From: Streptomyces inusitatus
GTDB taxonomy: Bacteria; Actinomycetota; Actinomycetes; Streptomycetales; Streptomycetaceae
Assembly (NCBI RefSeq): GCF_014651115.1
Contig: NZ_BMWG01000009.1
Span: 75,354 to 139,353, forward strand
Direction of reading: 5' to 3'
Length of the DNA: 64,000 bases
The notes beneath the pieces were generated by a model. That model did not search any database. It had not been told where the DNA came from and saw only the letters and a list, made by a program, of their open reading frames with translations. Positions 36,182 to 44,717 of the stretch are shown here, in pieces; the first letter of the stretch is position 1; each line of letters opens with the position of its first letter. The translations under genes were made by a program, and so were the position numbers.

Positions 36182-37956
36182 CTCTCATGCCCCCTACCGG
36201 ATCCCTCATCCTGGCCGACGCGCCGTTCTCCGCCGAACAGGAGTCCTGGCTGGCCGGGTTCATCGCGGGCGTCGCGGCCGCCGGACGCCGGGAGACCGCC
36301 GCGGCGGACACGCCCTCGGCCACGGTCGACGTGCTGTTCGGCACCCAGACCGGCAACGCGGAGTTCCTCGCCGGCGAACTCGTCGCCGGGGCCCGCGCCC
36401 GCGGCCTCGGCGGTGCCGCCACCGCGCTCGACGACGTCACCCCCGAGCGGCTCGCCGCCATGTCCCATCTGATCGTCGTCGTCTCGACCTACGGCGAGGG
36501 CGAGATGCCCGACAACGCCGGGCTGTTCTGGGAGGCGCTCCAGGCCGAGAGCGCGCCCCGGCTGGAGGGTCTGCGCTACGCGGTCCTCGGGCTCGGCGAC
36601 CGGGGGTACGACGACTTCTGCCAGGCCGCGAAGTTGCTGGACACCCGGCTGGAGCAGCTCGGGGCGACCCGGCTGCACGACCGCGTCGACTGCGACGTCG
36701 AGTTCGAGGAGCCCGCCGCGGCGTGGACGGCCTCGGTCCTGGACCGTCTCGCCGACGAGACCGGCGCGACCGCCACGGCCGGTGCGACGACGACGACGGC
36801 GGCGAGCACCGCGCCCCCGGCCGGCCGGACCCGGTCCCCCTGGAACCGGCGCAGCCCGTACCGCTCCCGGCTCGCGGTGAACAGACTGCTGTCCTCGCCG
36901 GACAGCGCGAAGGAGATCCGCCACTACGAGTTCGACCTCGGCGACAGCGGCATCACCTACACGGCCGGTGACGCGCTCGCCGTCGTACCCGTCAATGACG
37001 ACGCGCTCGTCGTCGACTTCCTCAAGCAGTTCGGCGCGAGCGGCGACGAGGACGTCGAAGGGGGGCGGCTCGCCGAGGTGCTGAGCACCGGGCGCGAGAT
37101 CCGCATCCCGTCGAAGGAGCTGGTCGCCGACCTGGTCGAGCGCGCCCCTTCGAGCGAACTCGCCTCGGTCGTCGCGCACGGCGACCGGTCCGACCTCGAC
37201 TCCTGGCTCTGGGACCGGGATGTGCTCGACCTGATCCGTGACGCCGGGTCCGCCGCGCCGGGCCTGGACGAGCTGCTGCCGTTCCTCCGTCCGCTCCAGG
37301 CACGGCAGTACTCGATCTCGTCGAGCCCGCTCGCGCACCCGGACCGCATCCATCTCACCGTCGCGTCCGTGCGGTACGCCAACGCGCACCGCCGGTACGA
37401 GGGCGTCGCGTCGACCTATCTCGCGGACCGGATCGGCGAGGGCGCCTCCGACGGCACGGCGGGCGTCTACCTCCAGCCGAACGCCTCCTTCGGCGTCCCG
37501 GCGGACGACGACGCCCCGATGATCATGATCGGTCCCGGCACCGGCATCGCCCCCTTCCGGGGCTTCCTCCACGAGCGCGCCGCGCGGGGGGCCGCCGGGC
37601 GCAACTGGCTGTTCTTCGGCGACCAGCACCGCCGTACCGACTTCGTGTACGAGGACGAGCTGACCCAGCTGGGTGAGCAGGGCGTCCTCACCCGGCTCGA
37701 CCTCGCGTTCTCGCGCGACCAGGCCGAGAAGGTCTATGTGCAGACGCGGATGCGCGAGCAGTCGCGGGAGCTGTACGGATGGCTGGAGGACGGCGCTCAT
37801 GTGTACGTCTGCGGTGACGCCTCCCGGATGGCGAAGGACGTCGAGGCGGCCCTGCTGGGCGTCATCGCCGAGCAGCGCGGGCACGGGGAGGACGACGCCT
37901 CGCAGTACCTCGCGGATCTGCGCCGGGCGAAGCGCTATGTGCGGGATGTGTACTGA
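36178..37956 (+). CDS. CysJ-like diflavin reductase
   Basis: A 592-residue NADPH-dependent diflavin protein. The flavodoxin domain (about 50-195) has LFGTQTGNAEFLAGEL and STYGEGEMPDNAGLFWEAL. An Ala/Thr linker leads to an FAD domain with ARQYSISSSPLAHPDR and GVASTYLADRIGEG. The NADP domain has MIGPGTGIAPFRGFLHER and YVCGDASRMAKDV. It ends in the usual aromatic residue (Tyr). Length matches sulfite reductase alpha subunit (about 600), but no CysI hemoprotein is nearby. The GTGA start overlap with the GltB-like gene and a 3-bp gap to the HemS-like gene argue that it donates electrons to one or both. Confidence 0.88.
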   Translation: MTLMPPTGSLILADAPFSAEQESWLAGFIAGVAAAGRRETAAADTPSATVDVLFGTQTGNAEFLAGELVAGARARGLGGAATALDDVTPERLAAMSHLIVVVSTYGEGEMPDNAGLFWEALQAESAPRLEGLRYAVLGLGDRGYDDFCQAAKLLDTRLEQLGATRLHDRVDCDVEFEEPAAAWTASVLDRLADETGATATAGATTTTAASTAPPAGRTRSPWNRRSPYRSRLAVNRLLSSPDSAKEIRHYEFDLGDSGITYTAGDALAVVPVNDDALVVDFLKQFGASGDEDVEGGRLAEVLSTGREIRIPSKELVADLVERAPSSELASVVAHGDRSDLDSWLWDRDVLDLIRDAGSAAPGLDELLPFLRPLQARQYSISSSPLAHPDRIHLTVASVRYANAHRRYEGVASTYLADRIGEGASDGTAGVYLQPNASFGVPADDDAPMIMIGPGTGIAPFRGFLHERAARGAAGRNWLFFGDQHRRTDFVYEDELTQLGEQGVLTRLDLAFSRDQAEKVYVQTRMREQSRELYGWLEDGAHVYVCGDASRMAKDVEAALLGVIAEQRGHGEDDASQYLADLRRAKRYVRDVY

Positions 37957-37959
37957 CGC

Positions 37960-38892
37960 ATGGCGGATCACCGGGCCGGGCCGCCGCACGCCGACGGCCG
38001 CCTGTGCGTGTTCGGGGAGCACTGCGGCAGACGGAGCGGCACCGGGCGTCCGATCGACGCGCGGATGCCGGAGCTCGGTCGCTGTCTGACGCTCTTCCAG
38101 TACGTCCAGGCGGTCACCGGCGGTCCCGTCGCGCGGATCGACCAGGCCGGCAGCTACGCGGTGCCGAGTCTGCGCGGGGAGGCGTTCTCCGTCCTGCCGG
38201 GGTCGATCACGCTGCGCGTCGACGGTGACGCGGTCGCTTCGGCCTCGGTCGTACGGGACGAGCGCACCGGCTCGGTCGCCGTCCAGCTGTTCGACGCCGC
38301 GGGCCGGATCGCCCACCAGGGGCTGCTGCTCTCCGAGGGCGACCGGCTGCTGGCCGGTCTCACCGGCCCGGCCGCGGGCGGTGCGGTGACCGCCGCGCCG
38401 CCCCCCACGGCCCCCGTCCGGCCGCCCGCCTGGGAGGACGGCGACCAGCTCGCGCAGCTCGACGCGATCCTCGTCGACGGGGGTGTCGCCCGGCGCGAGG
38501 CCTTCGACCGGTATCCCGGCGAGCACCGGAAGATCGACGCCGCCGTCCTGCCCTCGGTTCTGGAGCACGTCCGCTCCGCCGGGCTGCCGATCGGCGTCGC
38601 GGTGTTCGGCCCGGCGGCCATGCAGGCGTGCGCCGGGCGGGTGCACATCACCGACCAGACCGTCGGCGGCCAGGTGTTCGCGGCCGTCGCGGACAGCTCG
38701 GTGGTGATCGGGCTCCCCGCCGTCCGCGCGTGCCACCTCGTCCGCTCCACGGCCGCGCACGGCCCGACCTCGGCGATCGAGCTCGACGACGAGGACGGGC
38801 GGTGCGTCGCGGTCATCACCCAGTTCGGGATCGTCGGGGAGCGGGTCCACACGGACTGGGAGCGCCTCGCGGCGTCGCTGCCCGACGCCTGA
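37960..38892 (+). CDS. HemS/ChuX-like heme-utilisation protein
   Basis: A 310-residue protein with two halves that both resemble the HemS/ChuX fold. The first has ITLRVDGDAVASASVV, then VAVQLFDAAGRIAHQGLLLSE, close to the SLQFFDA-G-AVHKIYL pattern of HemS. The second has GVAVFGPAAMQACAGRVHIT, then TSAIELDDEDGRCVAVITQFG ending in WERLAASLP, close to the VTSLEVFD and FG-R-E-WR pattern. HemS-type proteins bind heme and in some species open the ring when given electrons. The iron box ahead of the operon and the diflavin reductase next to it support a heme-iron role. Divergence is large, so confidence is moderate. Confidence 0.6.
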   Translation: MADHRAGPPHADGRLCVFGEHCGRRSGTGRPIDARMPELGRCLTLFQYVQAVTGGPVARIDQAGSYAVPSLRGEAFSVLPGSITLRVDGDAVASASVVRDERTGSVAVQLFDAAGRIAHQGLLLSEGDRLLAGLTGPAAGGAVTAAPPPTAPVRPPAWEDGDQLAQLDAILVDGGVARREAFDRYPGEHRKIDAAVLPSVLEHVRSAGLPIGVAVFGPAAMQACAGRVHITDQTVGGQVFAAVADSSVVIGLPAVRACHLVRSTAAHGPTSAIELDDEDGRCVAVITQFGIVGERVHTDWERLAASLPDA

Positions 38893-38903
38893 GAGTCCCC
38901 TCC

Positions 38904-39055
38904 TCAGCTCCCCGTCTTCCGCCGGTCCGTGTTCCGGCGGTCCGTGTTCCGGCGGTACTGCCGCTGTCTGCACGCGCGCGAGCAGTAGGTGCGGCGGCGG
39001 CCCCGCGCGGGCTGGGCGAGCGGGCCAGGCACTGAGCGCATCGCCGACCGCGGAT
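38904..39055 (-). pseudogene. Frameshifted small zinc-ribbon protein
   Basis: On the minus strand, GRRRTYCSRACRQRQYRRNTDRR and a preceding RRCAQCLAR resemble the short Streptomyces CxxC...YCSRACRQRAYR family, but they lie in two frames that differ by one base near 39015-39025. The second frame alone has an ATG at 39041 giving a 45-residue product that lacks the first CxxC. No in-frame start precedes the first CxxC. Two 15-bp repeats (GGTCCGTGTTCCGGC) encode the C-terminal NTDRRNTDRR. It is a decayed gene or a sequencing error. Confidence 0.45.
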
Positions 39056-39070
39056 GACGCGGCCGCGGCC

Positions 39071-39076
39071 TAGTGT
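39071..39076 (+). promoter_or_regulatory. Leaderless-type -10 (TAGTGT)
   Basis: TAGTGT ends 6 bp before the ATG of the methyltransferase gene, with no ribosome-binding site between. The transcript probably begins at or next to the ATG. Confidence 0.5.
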
Positions 39077-39082
39077 GCTGCC

Positions 39083-39916
39083 ATGCGCGACGACACCCCC
39101 GAAGAGACGCACCGTACCCGGCTGAGCCGGACCTTCGACGAGGACGCGGAGCTGTACGACCGGGCCAGGCCCGGATATCCGCCGGAGCTGTTCGAGGACC
39201 TCAGCGGCATGGCCGTCATCGGTCCCGGCCGCCGTGTCCTTGAGGTGGGGGCGGGCACCGGGAAGGCGACCCTGCCGCTCGCCGAGCGGGGCTGCCGGGT
39301 CACCGCCGTCGAGCTGGGGGCGAACATGGCCGCCGTCGCCCGGCGCAACCTGGCCGGTTTCCCGGCGGTGGAGATCGTGACCGCTGATTTCGAGAGCTGG
39401 CCGCTGCCCGGGGAGCCTTTCGACGCGGTTCTCTTCGCCACGGCGTTCCACTGGATCGATCCGGCGGTGCGCACGGCGAAAGCCGCTGACGCGCTGCGGC
39501 CCGGGGGCGCCCTCGCCGTGGTGGCCACGCAGCATGTGGCGGGTGGCAGCGAAGAGTTCTTCATCGAGGTCCAGGAGTGCTACGAACGCTTCGACCCGGC
39601 CACCCCTCCGGGGCTGCGCCCGCCCGCCGCCGGGGACGTCGACACCTCCGACCACGCGGACGAGGTCGCGCGCACCGGCCGGTTCGGCCCTGTCGCCCTC
39701 CGGCGTCACGAGTGGGAGCTGACGTACACCACCGCCCAGTATCTGGAGGTACTGCGGACCTATTCCGGCCATCGGGCGCTGCCGCCGAAGGCGCGCGAAG
39801 GGCTCCTCGAATGCATCGCCACGCTGATCGACGGGCGGTACGGAGGCCGGGTCGCCAAGCGGTACCTCACGGAACTGCGCGTGTCGCGAACGGTCCCCGG
39901 CCCCGGCCCCCGGTAG
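39083..39916 (+). CDS. Class I SAM-dependent methyltransferase
   Basis: A 277-residue methyltransferase. Motif I is RVLEVGAGTGKATLPLA, the acidic end of strand 2 is VTAVELG, and FDAVLFATAFHWI is the post-I region seen in UbiE/Tam-like enzymes. The N-terminus TFDEDAELYDRARPGYPPEL is characteristic of a widespread actinobacterial subgroup of unknown substrate. It appears to be a single leaderless gene. Confidence 0.88.
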   Translation: MRDDTPEETHRTRLSRTFDEDAELYDRARPGYPPELFEDLSGMAVIGPGRRVLEVGAGTGKATLPLAERGCRVTAVELGANMAAVARRNLAGFPAVEIVTADFESWPLPGEPFDAVLFATAFHWIDPAVRTAKAADALRPGGALAVVATQHVAGGSEEFFIEVQECYERFDPATPPGLRPPAAGDVDTSDHADEVARTGRFGPVALRRHEWELTYTTAQYLEVLRTYSGHRALPPKAREGLLECIATLIDGRYGGRVAKRYLTELRVSRTVPGPGPR

Positions 39917-40015
39917 ACGTTTTCGGCCGACGGCCGCCACGGCGGTTCGCCGGAGCCGAGCGGCGGCCCCGGGATAGCGTTCCTCGTGACAGGTCCGCGC
40001 TCCGGGAGGCACACC

Positions 40016-40408
40016 ATGCCGTCTGACCCTGATTTCCGGGTGCGCCGGGTCTACGACCCTCCCGAGCCGGCCGACGGCCGGCGGGTCCTGGTGGACCGGC
40101 TGTGGCCGCGCGGGGTGTCCAAGGAGCGGGCCGCGGTGGACGAGTGGCTCAAGGATGTGACGCCCTCGGGTGATCTGCGCACCGCCTACCACTCCGGACG
40201 GCTCGACTTCGCCGCCTTCCGGGCCCGCTACGAGGAGGAATTGGCCGAGCCCGACCGGGTGGCGGCGGTCGGCCGTCTGATCGACCTGGCCCGCGCCTCC
40301 ACCGTCACCCTGGTCACCGCCGTCAAGGACCCGGAGCACAGCCACGTACCCGTCCTCGTCGATCATCTCCGTCGCCGTCTCCGTCTCCGGCGACACCGGC
40401 ACGAGTGA
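40016..40408 (+). CDS. DUF488 family protein (YeaO-like)
   Basis: A 130-residue cytoplasmic protein. The YeaO/DUF488 signature is present: VRRVYDPPEPADGRRVLVDR, then LWPRGVSKERAAVDEWLKDV, with a conserved C-terminal TLVTAVKDPEHSHVPVL. The function is unknown. I chose the ATG at 40016 because GGGAGG lies 6 bp upstream. An alternative GTG at 39986 follows a -10-like TAGCGT by 5 bp. It is convergent with the P450 gene, from which it is separated by 14 bp. Confidence 0.8.
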   Translation: MPSDPDFRVRRVYDPPEPADGRRVLVDRLWPRGVSKERAAVDEWLKDVTPSGDLRTAYHSGRLDFAAFRARYEEELAEPDRVAAVGRLIDLARASTVTLVTAVKDPEHSHVPVLVDHLRRRLRLRRHRHE

Positions 40409-40422
40409 TCGTCGAGGTCGGC

Positions 40423-41688
40423 TCACAGGCGCACGGGGAGCGCTCTCAGATGCCAGTTGACAGGGTTGGCGCCGCGTTGCAGATCCTGTGGATCGGTGGC
40501 GAGCCGGAGGTCCGGCACCCGGTCGAACAGAGCGGTCAGGGCGGCGGCGGTCTCCTCCTGGGCGAGGTGCGCGCCCAGACAGCGGTGGGCGCCGTGCCCG
40601 AATCCGAGGTGGGGTTCCCTGCCGCGACGGGTGCGGCCGAGGTCGAGACGGTCGGGGTCGGTGAAGGCGGCCGGGTCGCGGTTGGCCGCGGACACGATCG
40701 GCAGGACCGCTTCCCCCGCCTGTACGGGGGTGCTGCCCACGGTGGTGTCGCAGACGGCGTAGCGCGGGAGGGCGCGCACGACGGGGCCGCAGTAGCGCAT
40801 GAGTTCATCGACGGCGTACGGCATGAGGGTGGGGTCCTCGCGCAGCAGAGCGAGCTGGTCGGGGTGGGCGAGGAGTGCCTCGGTGCTGTTGGCGATGAGA
40901 TTGACGGTGGTGATGTGCCCGGCGACGACCAGGTTGGTGATGAGCGCGACAAGCTCGTCGGTGCTCAGTCGATCGCGGTGGCGGGGCGACAGCAGTTCTG
41001 AGATGAGGTCGCCGCCGGGGTGGGCCGCGTGGTGCTCGATGAGCGTGTGGGCGTCGTCGATCATGCCTGCGAGCGCCTCTCCCAGCTCCTCACCGCACAC
41101 GCCCGCGCTCAGTGTGGCGCTCCGTGCCCGCCAGCGGTCCCGGTCCGCTTCGGGGACGGCGATCAGTTCGCAGATGACGGTGATCGGCAGCGGCCGGGCG
41201 AAGTGTTCGACCAGGTCGACGACGCCGTCCTCGGCGTGGTCCGGCAGCCGGTCCAGCAGTTGGGCGGCGATGGCGTCGATCCTGGGGCGCAGCGCCGCCA
41301 CTCGGCGCGGGGAGAACGCGGCGGTGACCAGGCCGCGCAGCCGGCGGTGGTCGGCTCCGTCCGCGTCGAAGATTCCTGCGCGCAGATATTTCTCGTGCCC
41401 CGCGTACATGCCGCGCGCCTGCCAGGTCTGCTCGGTGCGATGCGCCACCGACGCGCCGGGGACGGTCGCCGCGTCAATGGTGAAGCGGGAATCGCTCATG
41501 ATCGTACGAATGTCGTCGTGCCGTGTGGCCACCCACATGAGGTCGACGCCCCGTACCCGTCCCCGCACCATCCGCTCACGTTCACGAACCGGTGCGTACG
41601 CGGTGAACGGATCACGGACCAGCTCCTGGTCGGCCAGGTCCAGCGGTTCGCCGCCCGCTTCGGTGGTGTCCTGGTCCCGTTCAGTCAT
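40423..41688 (-). CDS. Cytochrome P450
   Basis: A 421-residue bacterial class I P450 (monooxygenase). The I-helix is AGHITTVN with Ile259 where most P450s have the acidic residue of the acid-alcohol pair. The K-helix ExxR is in AVDELMRY. The heme-binding loop is GFGHGAHRCLG with the thiolate ligand Cys370. The start is ATG at 41688 with GGAG upstream; a longer frame to 41940 adds only proline-rich sequence. No ferredoxin, reductase or biosynthetic cluster adjoins. The changed acid may alter proton delivery or oxidation chemistry. The substrate is unknown. Confidence 0.92.
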   Translation of the reverse strand: MTERDQDTTEAGGEPLDLADQELVRDPFTAYAPVRERERMVRGRVRGVDLMWVATRHDDIRTIMSDSRFTIDAATVPGASVAHRTEQTWQARGMYAGHEKYLRAGIFDADGADHRRLRGLVTAAFSPRRVAALRPRIDAIAAQLLDRLPDHAEDGVVDLVEHFARPLPITVICELIAVPEADRDRWRARSATLSAGVCGEELGEALAGMIDDAHTLIEHHAAHPGGDLISELLSPRHRDRLSTDELVALITNLVVAGHITTVNLIANSTEALLAHPDQLALLREDPTLMPYAVDELMRYCGPVVRALPRYAVCDTTVGSTPVQAGEAVLPIVSAANRDPAAFTDPDRLDLGRTRRGREPHLGFGHGAHRCLGAHLAQEETAAALTALFDRVPDLRLATDPQDLQRGANPVNWHLRALPVRL

Positions 41689-41950
41689 CTTGGGGCTCCA
41701 ACCGGGTGATTGTTCCGTGACGGCATCATCACGCGAACACCGCACCCCGCAAGCCCTCAGGATGCCGATTCCCCCGAACGAAGGTATCGCCGCAGGTACA
41801 GCACCCTCAGGAGCACCACCAGCGCCACATCCGCCGACGCGGGACCGGCCGGTTCGGGGCGATGCGCACGGTGGCGGTGGCGGTGGCGGTGGAAATCGAT
41901 TCCGCCGTGTGCTGTGCCCTGTTCGATTCCGGGCCCTCACCGGAACGGAG

Positions 41951-41956
41951 TAATAT
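41951..41956 (+). promoter_or_regulatory. Candidate -10 (TAATAT) for the EF-hand gene
   Basis: TAATAT is an AT-rich hexamer in a GC-rich gap, 75 bp before the EF-hand ATG. The preceding TTCCGG at 18 bp is a poor -35. The 342-bp gap between the divergent P450 and EF-hand genes also holds a short GGTGGC-type repeat (about 41865-41890) and nothing else I can support. Confidence 0.35.
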
Positions 41957-42030
41957 CACCGTGCACCGCTGCCGCCCCGGGCCCTTCTCCGGCCTCCGGG
42001 GCCGCTCCCCCGCTCGAAGGAGACAGGCCG

Positions 42031-42600
42031 ATGTCAGAGGAACTGCTGATCCGCAAAATCGCCTACGGCTTCGACCAGTTCGACGTGGACGGCAGCGGGG
42101 ATCTGACCGAAGCCGATCATGTCCTCATGGGACAGCGGTCCGCCCGGTCGCTCGGTCACCTCTCCGGGTCGGAGGAGGAGCAGCGCATCGTGGACGCGTA
42201 CGTGTCCATCTGGCGGAACCTGCATGTGCCCCATCTGCCGCCCGGCGCGGAGGCGATGAGCCGCGAGCAGTTCATCGAGTCCACCCGTTCCCTGGCCGAC
42301 GACCCCGCAGCGGCGCGCGCCACCGTGGGGGCCCTGGCGGAGGTCTTCCTGACCGTCGCCGACACCGACCGGGACGGGGCACTCGACCCCGACGAGTACT
42401 TCTCCTTCCTGAGCGGCCACTTCCCCCGACAGTCCAGAGAGCATGTGGACGCCGCCTTCCGCCGACTGGACCGTGACGGGGACGGCAGGCTGTCGGCGGA
42501 GGAATTCACCTCGGCGGTCGTCGAGTTCTGGACCAGCAGGGATCCGGAGGCACCGGGCAACTGCTGGCTGGGCTTGGACTTCACCGAACAACCAGAGTGA
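42031..42600 (+). CDS. EF-hand calcium-binding protein (calerythrin-like)
   Basis: A 189-residue cytoplasmic calcium-binding protein. Three canonical EF-hand loops are visible: DVDGSGDLTEAD (19-30), DTDRDGALDPDE (about 112-123) and DRDGDGRLSAEE (about 146-157). A degenerate fourth loop probably lies between the first and second. This is the four-hand calerythrin/SARC-like plan of actinomycetes, thought to buffer or sense calcium. The ATG follows AAGGAGA. Confidence 0.9.
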   Translation: MSEELLIRKIAYGFDQFDVDGSGDLTEADHVLMGQRSARSLGHLSGSEEEQRIVDAYVSIWRNLHVPHLPPGAEAMSREQFIESTRSLADDPAAARATVGALAEVFLTVADTDRDGALDPDEYFSFLSGHFPRQSREHVDAAFRRLDRDGDGRLSAEEFTSAVVEFWTSRDPEAPGNCWLGLDFTEQPE

Positions 42601-42673
42601 TGGTTCACCCCTCACCGGCCTCGCCGGACCGGTCACGGAAGCCGTCGAGGGCGAGCCGAGCCGAGCCGTCCGA

Positions 42674-43576
42674 TCACTCGGGCCCCGGACCGGCCGCGGC
42701 ATCGCGCAGTAGCTCCCGCACTCCGCGAACAGGTCGGTAACCGAACGCGTTCGCCGCGGCGGTCGAGTCGTACACCCGGTCCAGACGATCGGGCACAGGC
42801 CACCCCTGGTCGCGGAATGCCCGGACGACGTCCGGAACCCGTTCGGCGAGCACCGCGCCCGCATCACGGAAAAGGGCAAGGCAGTCCTCGCGGTGAAACG
42901 GGTGCGGCCCTGAGATGTTGAACCTGCCGGTAACGGTGGGATGTGCCACGGCCAGGACCCCCGCCGCCGCTACGTCGGCGACGTCGACCGCCCTGTGGAG
43001 CAGATGGCGGGCTCGCACCGGCGGCGGCTCCGGAAAACATCGCGATATGCGCAGCGTGATCGAAGAAACGGCGCAGCCGGCGACCAGCTCCTCCGCGGCC
43101 AGTTTGGTCTCGTCGTAGATGTCCCTGGGAAGCGGCGTGAGCCGCTCGTCCACCCAGACAGCACGATCGGTGGGCTCCAGGGCGTGCCCGTACACACTCG
43201 TACTGCTGATGTAGAGAACCCGCCGGGCGCCGAGGCGGTCGGCGTCGTCGAGCAGGCCCACGGTCGCGCCTACGTTCACGGACCGGAACTCTCCATCCGC
43301 CAGACGGCCGACATGCGGGGCGTGCAGCGCGGCAGCATGGACCAGGACATCGGCCGACTCCAATGCGGCCAGTCTCACCGGCCGGTTTCGCAGATCTCCG
43401 ACCACGCTCGTCCAGCGCCCGGGAATCCGGTCCACACCGCGAACCACCCAGCCGGCCGCGTCCAGCGCCTCGGCCAGGGCCGCTCCGACCTGGCCCGAAC
43501 TTCCGGTGACCGTAACCAGCCCGGCGGGGGCTCTTCTTGTCGCTGAGTGCACGCGTCCGACTGTACGGCGTGGCAC
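42674..43576 (-). CDS. NAD-dependent epimerase/dehydratase (extended SDR)
   Basis: A 300-residue extended SDR. The nucleotide-binding motif is VTVTGSSGQVGAALAEAL, the mid-region is YISSTSVYGHA, and the catalytic Tyr-Lys is in YDETKLAAEEL. The C-terminal substrate half has FNISGPHPFHREDC. It looks like a nucleoside-sugar epimerase or related dehydrogenase of unknown substrate. The start is uncertain: GTG at 43576, or GTG at 43552 that removes eight residues. Confidence 0.82.
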   Translation of the reverse strand: MPRRTVGRVHSATRRAPAGLVTVTGSSGQVGAALAEALDAAGWVVRGVDRIPGRWTSVVGDLRNRPVRLAALESADVLVHAAALHAPHVGRLADGEFRSVNVGATVGLLDDADRLGARRVLYISSTSVYGHALEPTDRAVWVDERLTPLPRDIYDETKLAAEELVAGCAVSSITLRISRCFPEPPPVRARHLLHRAVDVADVAAAGVLAVAHPTVTGRFNISGPHPFHREDCLALFRDAGAVLAERVPDVVRAFRDQGWPVPDRLDRVYDSTAAANAFGYRPVRGVRELLRDAAAGPGPE

Positions 43577-43609
43577 CGCGGTGGGCGGCAGGATCGGCCG
43601 ACCGCCCGA

Positions 43610-44686
43610 TCACGCGGGTCGGCCGAGGGCCGGGTAGTCGGTGTAGCCGTGGGCTCCCCCGCCGTAGAAGCCCGTCGGGCGGGCCGGGTTGAGGGGGGCG
43701 CCGATGCGGCAGCGGGTGACGAGGTCGGGGTTGGCGAGGAAGTCGCGGCCGAAGGAGACGAGGTCCGCGCCGTGTTCGAGGGAGTGGGCGGCGGCCTGTG
43801 GTTTGTCGCGGTGGGCCGGGAGGGGGGTGATCATGAGGGCTGTGGGCCAGAGTTCTCGTACCGCCGTGTCCAGTGGTGTGCCCGTCTCGCCGTGGTGCAG
43901 ATAGGCGATGCGGAGGGGCGCGAGTGTGCGGAGGAGGGCGGTGTAGGTGGTGTGGGGGTCGGTCTCGGTGAGGTCGCCGAAGGGGTTGGACGGGGAGATG
44001 CGCACTCCGACCCGGTGGGGGCCGATGGTGTCCGCGACGGCCTTGGTGATGGCGGTGGTGAGGCGGATACGGCCCTCGGTGTCGCCGCCCCAGCGGTCGG
44101 TGCGGAGGTTGGTGTTCTCCGCGAGGAATTGGTGGAGCAGATAGCCGTTGGCAGCGTGGATCTCGACTCCGTCGAGGCCCGCGGCCACCGCTCGGCAGGC
44201 GGAGTGGACGAAGGCGTCGATCAGTTCCTGGATCGCGGTGTCGGTGAGGGCCGTCGGGGTGACGGCGGGCATCCGGCCGGCGGAGGTGTGGACGAGGGTG
44301 TCGGCGGCCACCGCCGAGGGGGCCGCCGGGGGCGTCCCCTCGGGCAGGAAGTCGGGGTGGGCCAGCCGGCCCGCGTGCATGAGCTGGAGGAAGAGATGTC
44401 CGCCGGCCGCGTGCACCCCGTCGGCGACCCGTGCCCAGCCGTCCTGGTGGGCGTCGGTGAACAGGCCCGGCGCGCCGGGGCCGATGGCTCCGGCGGCGAC
44501 CGGGTGGGTGCCCTCGGCCACGATCAGTCCGGCCGAGGCGCGCTGGGCGTAGTAGTTCGCCATGAGCGGGCCGGGGGTGCCGTCGGCGTCCGCGCGGGCG
44601 CGGCTCATCGGCGCCATGACCATGCGGTTGGGCAGGGCGAGGTCACCGAGCCGGGTGGGCCGGAAGAGGGCGGCGGGCGCGTTCAC
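43610..44686 (-). CDS. Old Yellow Enzyme family alkene reductase
   Basis: A 358-residue FMN-dependent ene-reductase like NemA. ALPNRMVMAPMSRARA at the N-terminus, the substrate-binding pair in EIHAANGYLLHQFL, DRWGGDTEGRIR and GADLVSFGRDFLANPDLV are classical. These enzymes reduce activated C=C bonds of quinones, enones or nitro-compounds with NADPH. A GTG start follows AAAGGATC. It is probably the last gene of a leftward set with the LLM oxidoreductase and the quinone oxidoreductase, under the divergent TetR. Confidence 0.92.
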   Translation of the reverse strand: MNAPAALFRPTRLGDLALPNRMVMAPMSRARADADGTPGPLMANYYAQRASAGLIVAEGTHPVAAGAIGPGAPGLFTDAHQDGWARVADGVHAAGGHLFLQLMHAGRLAHPDFLPEGTPPAAPSAVAADTLVHTSAGRMPAVTPTALTDTAIQELIDAFVHSACRAVAAGLDGVEIHAANGYLLHQFLAENTNLRTDRWGGDTEGRIRLTTAITKAVADTIGPHRVGVRISPSNPFGDLTETDPHTTYTALLRTLAPLRIAYLHHGETGTPLDTAVRELWPTALMITPLPAHRDKPQAAAHSLEHGADLVSFGRDFLANPDLVTRCRIGAPLNPARPTGFYGGGAHGYTDYPALGRPA

Positions 44687-44717
44687 TGCGGATCCTTTCG
44701 CGAGGAGGGTGCCGGGG

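Noticed and set aside
36178-37956. Assignment as sulfite reductase subunit cysJ
   Set aside because: No CysI or other sulfate-assimilation gene is nearby. The operon has an iron box and a heme-type partner, so only the fold is assigned.
41689-41940. Extension of the P450 upstream of 41688
   Set aside because: It adds a polyproline stretch. A normal P450 N-terminus and a ribosome-binding site are found at 41688.
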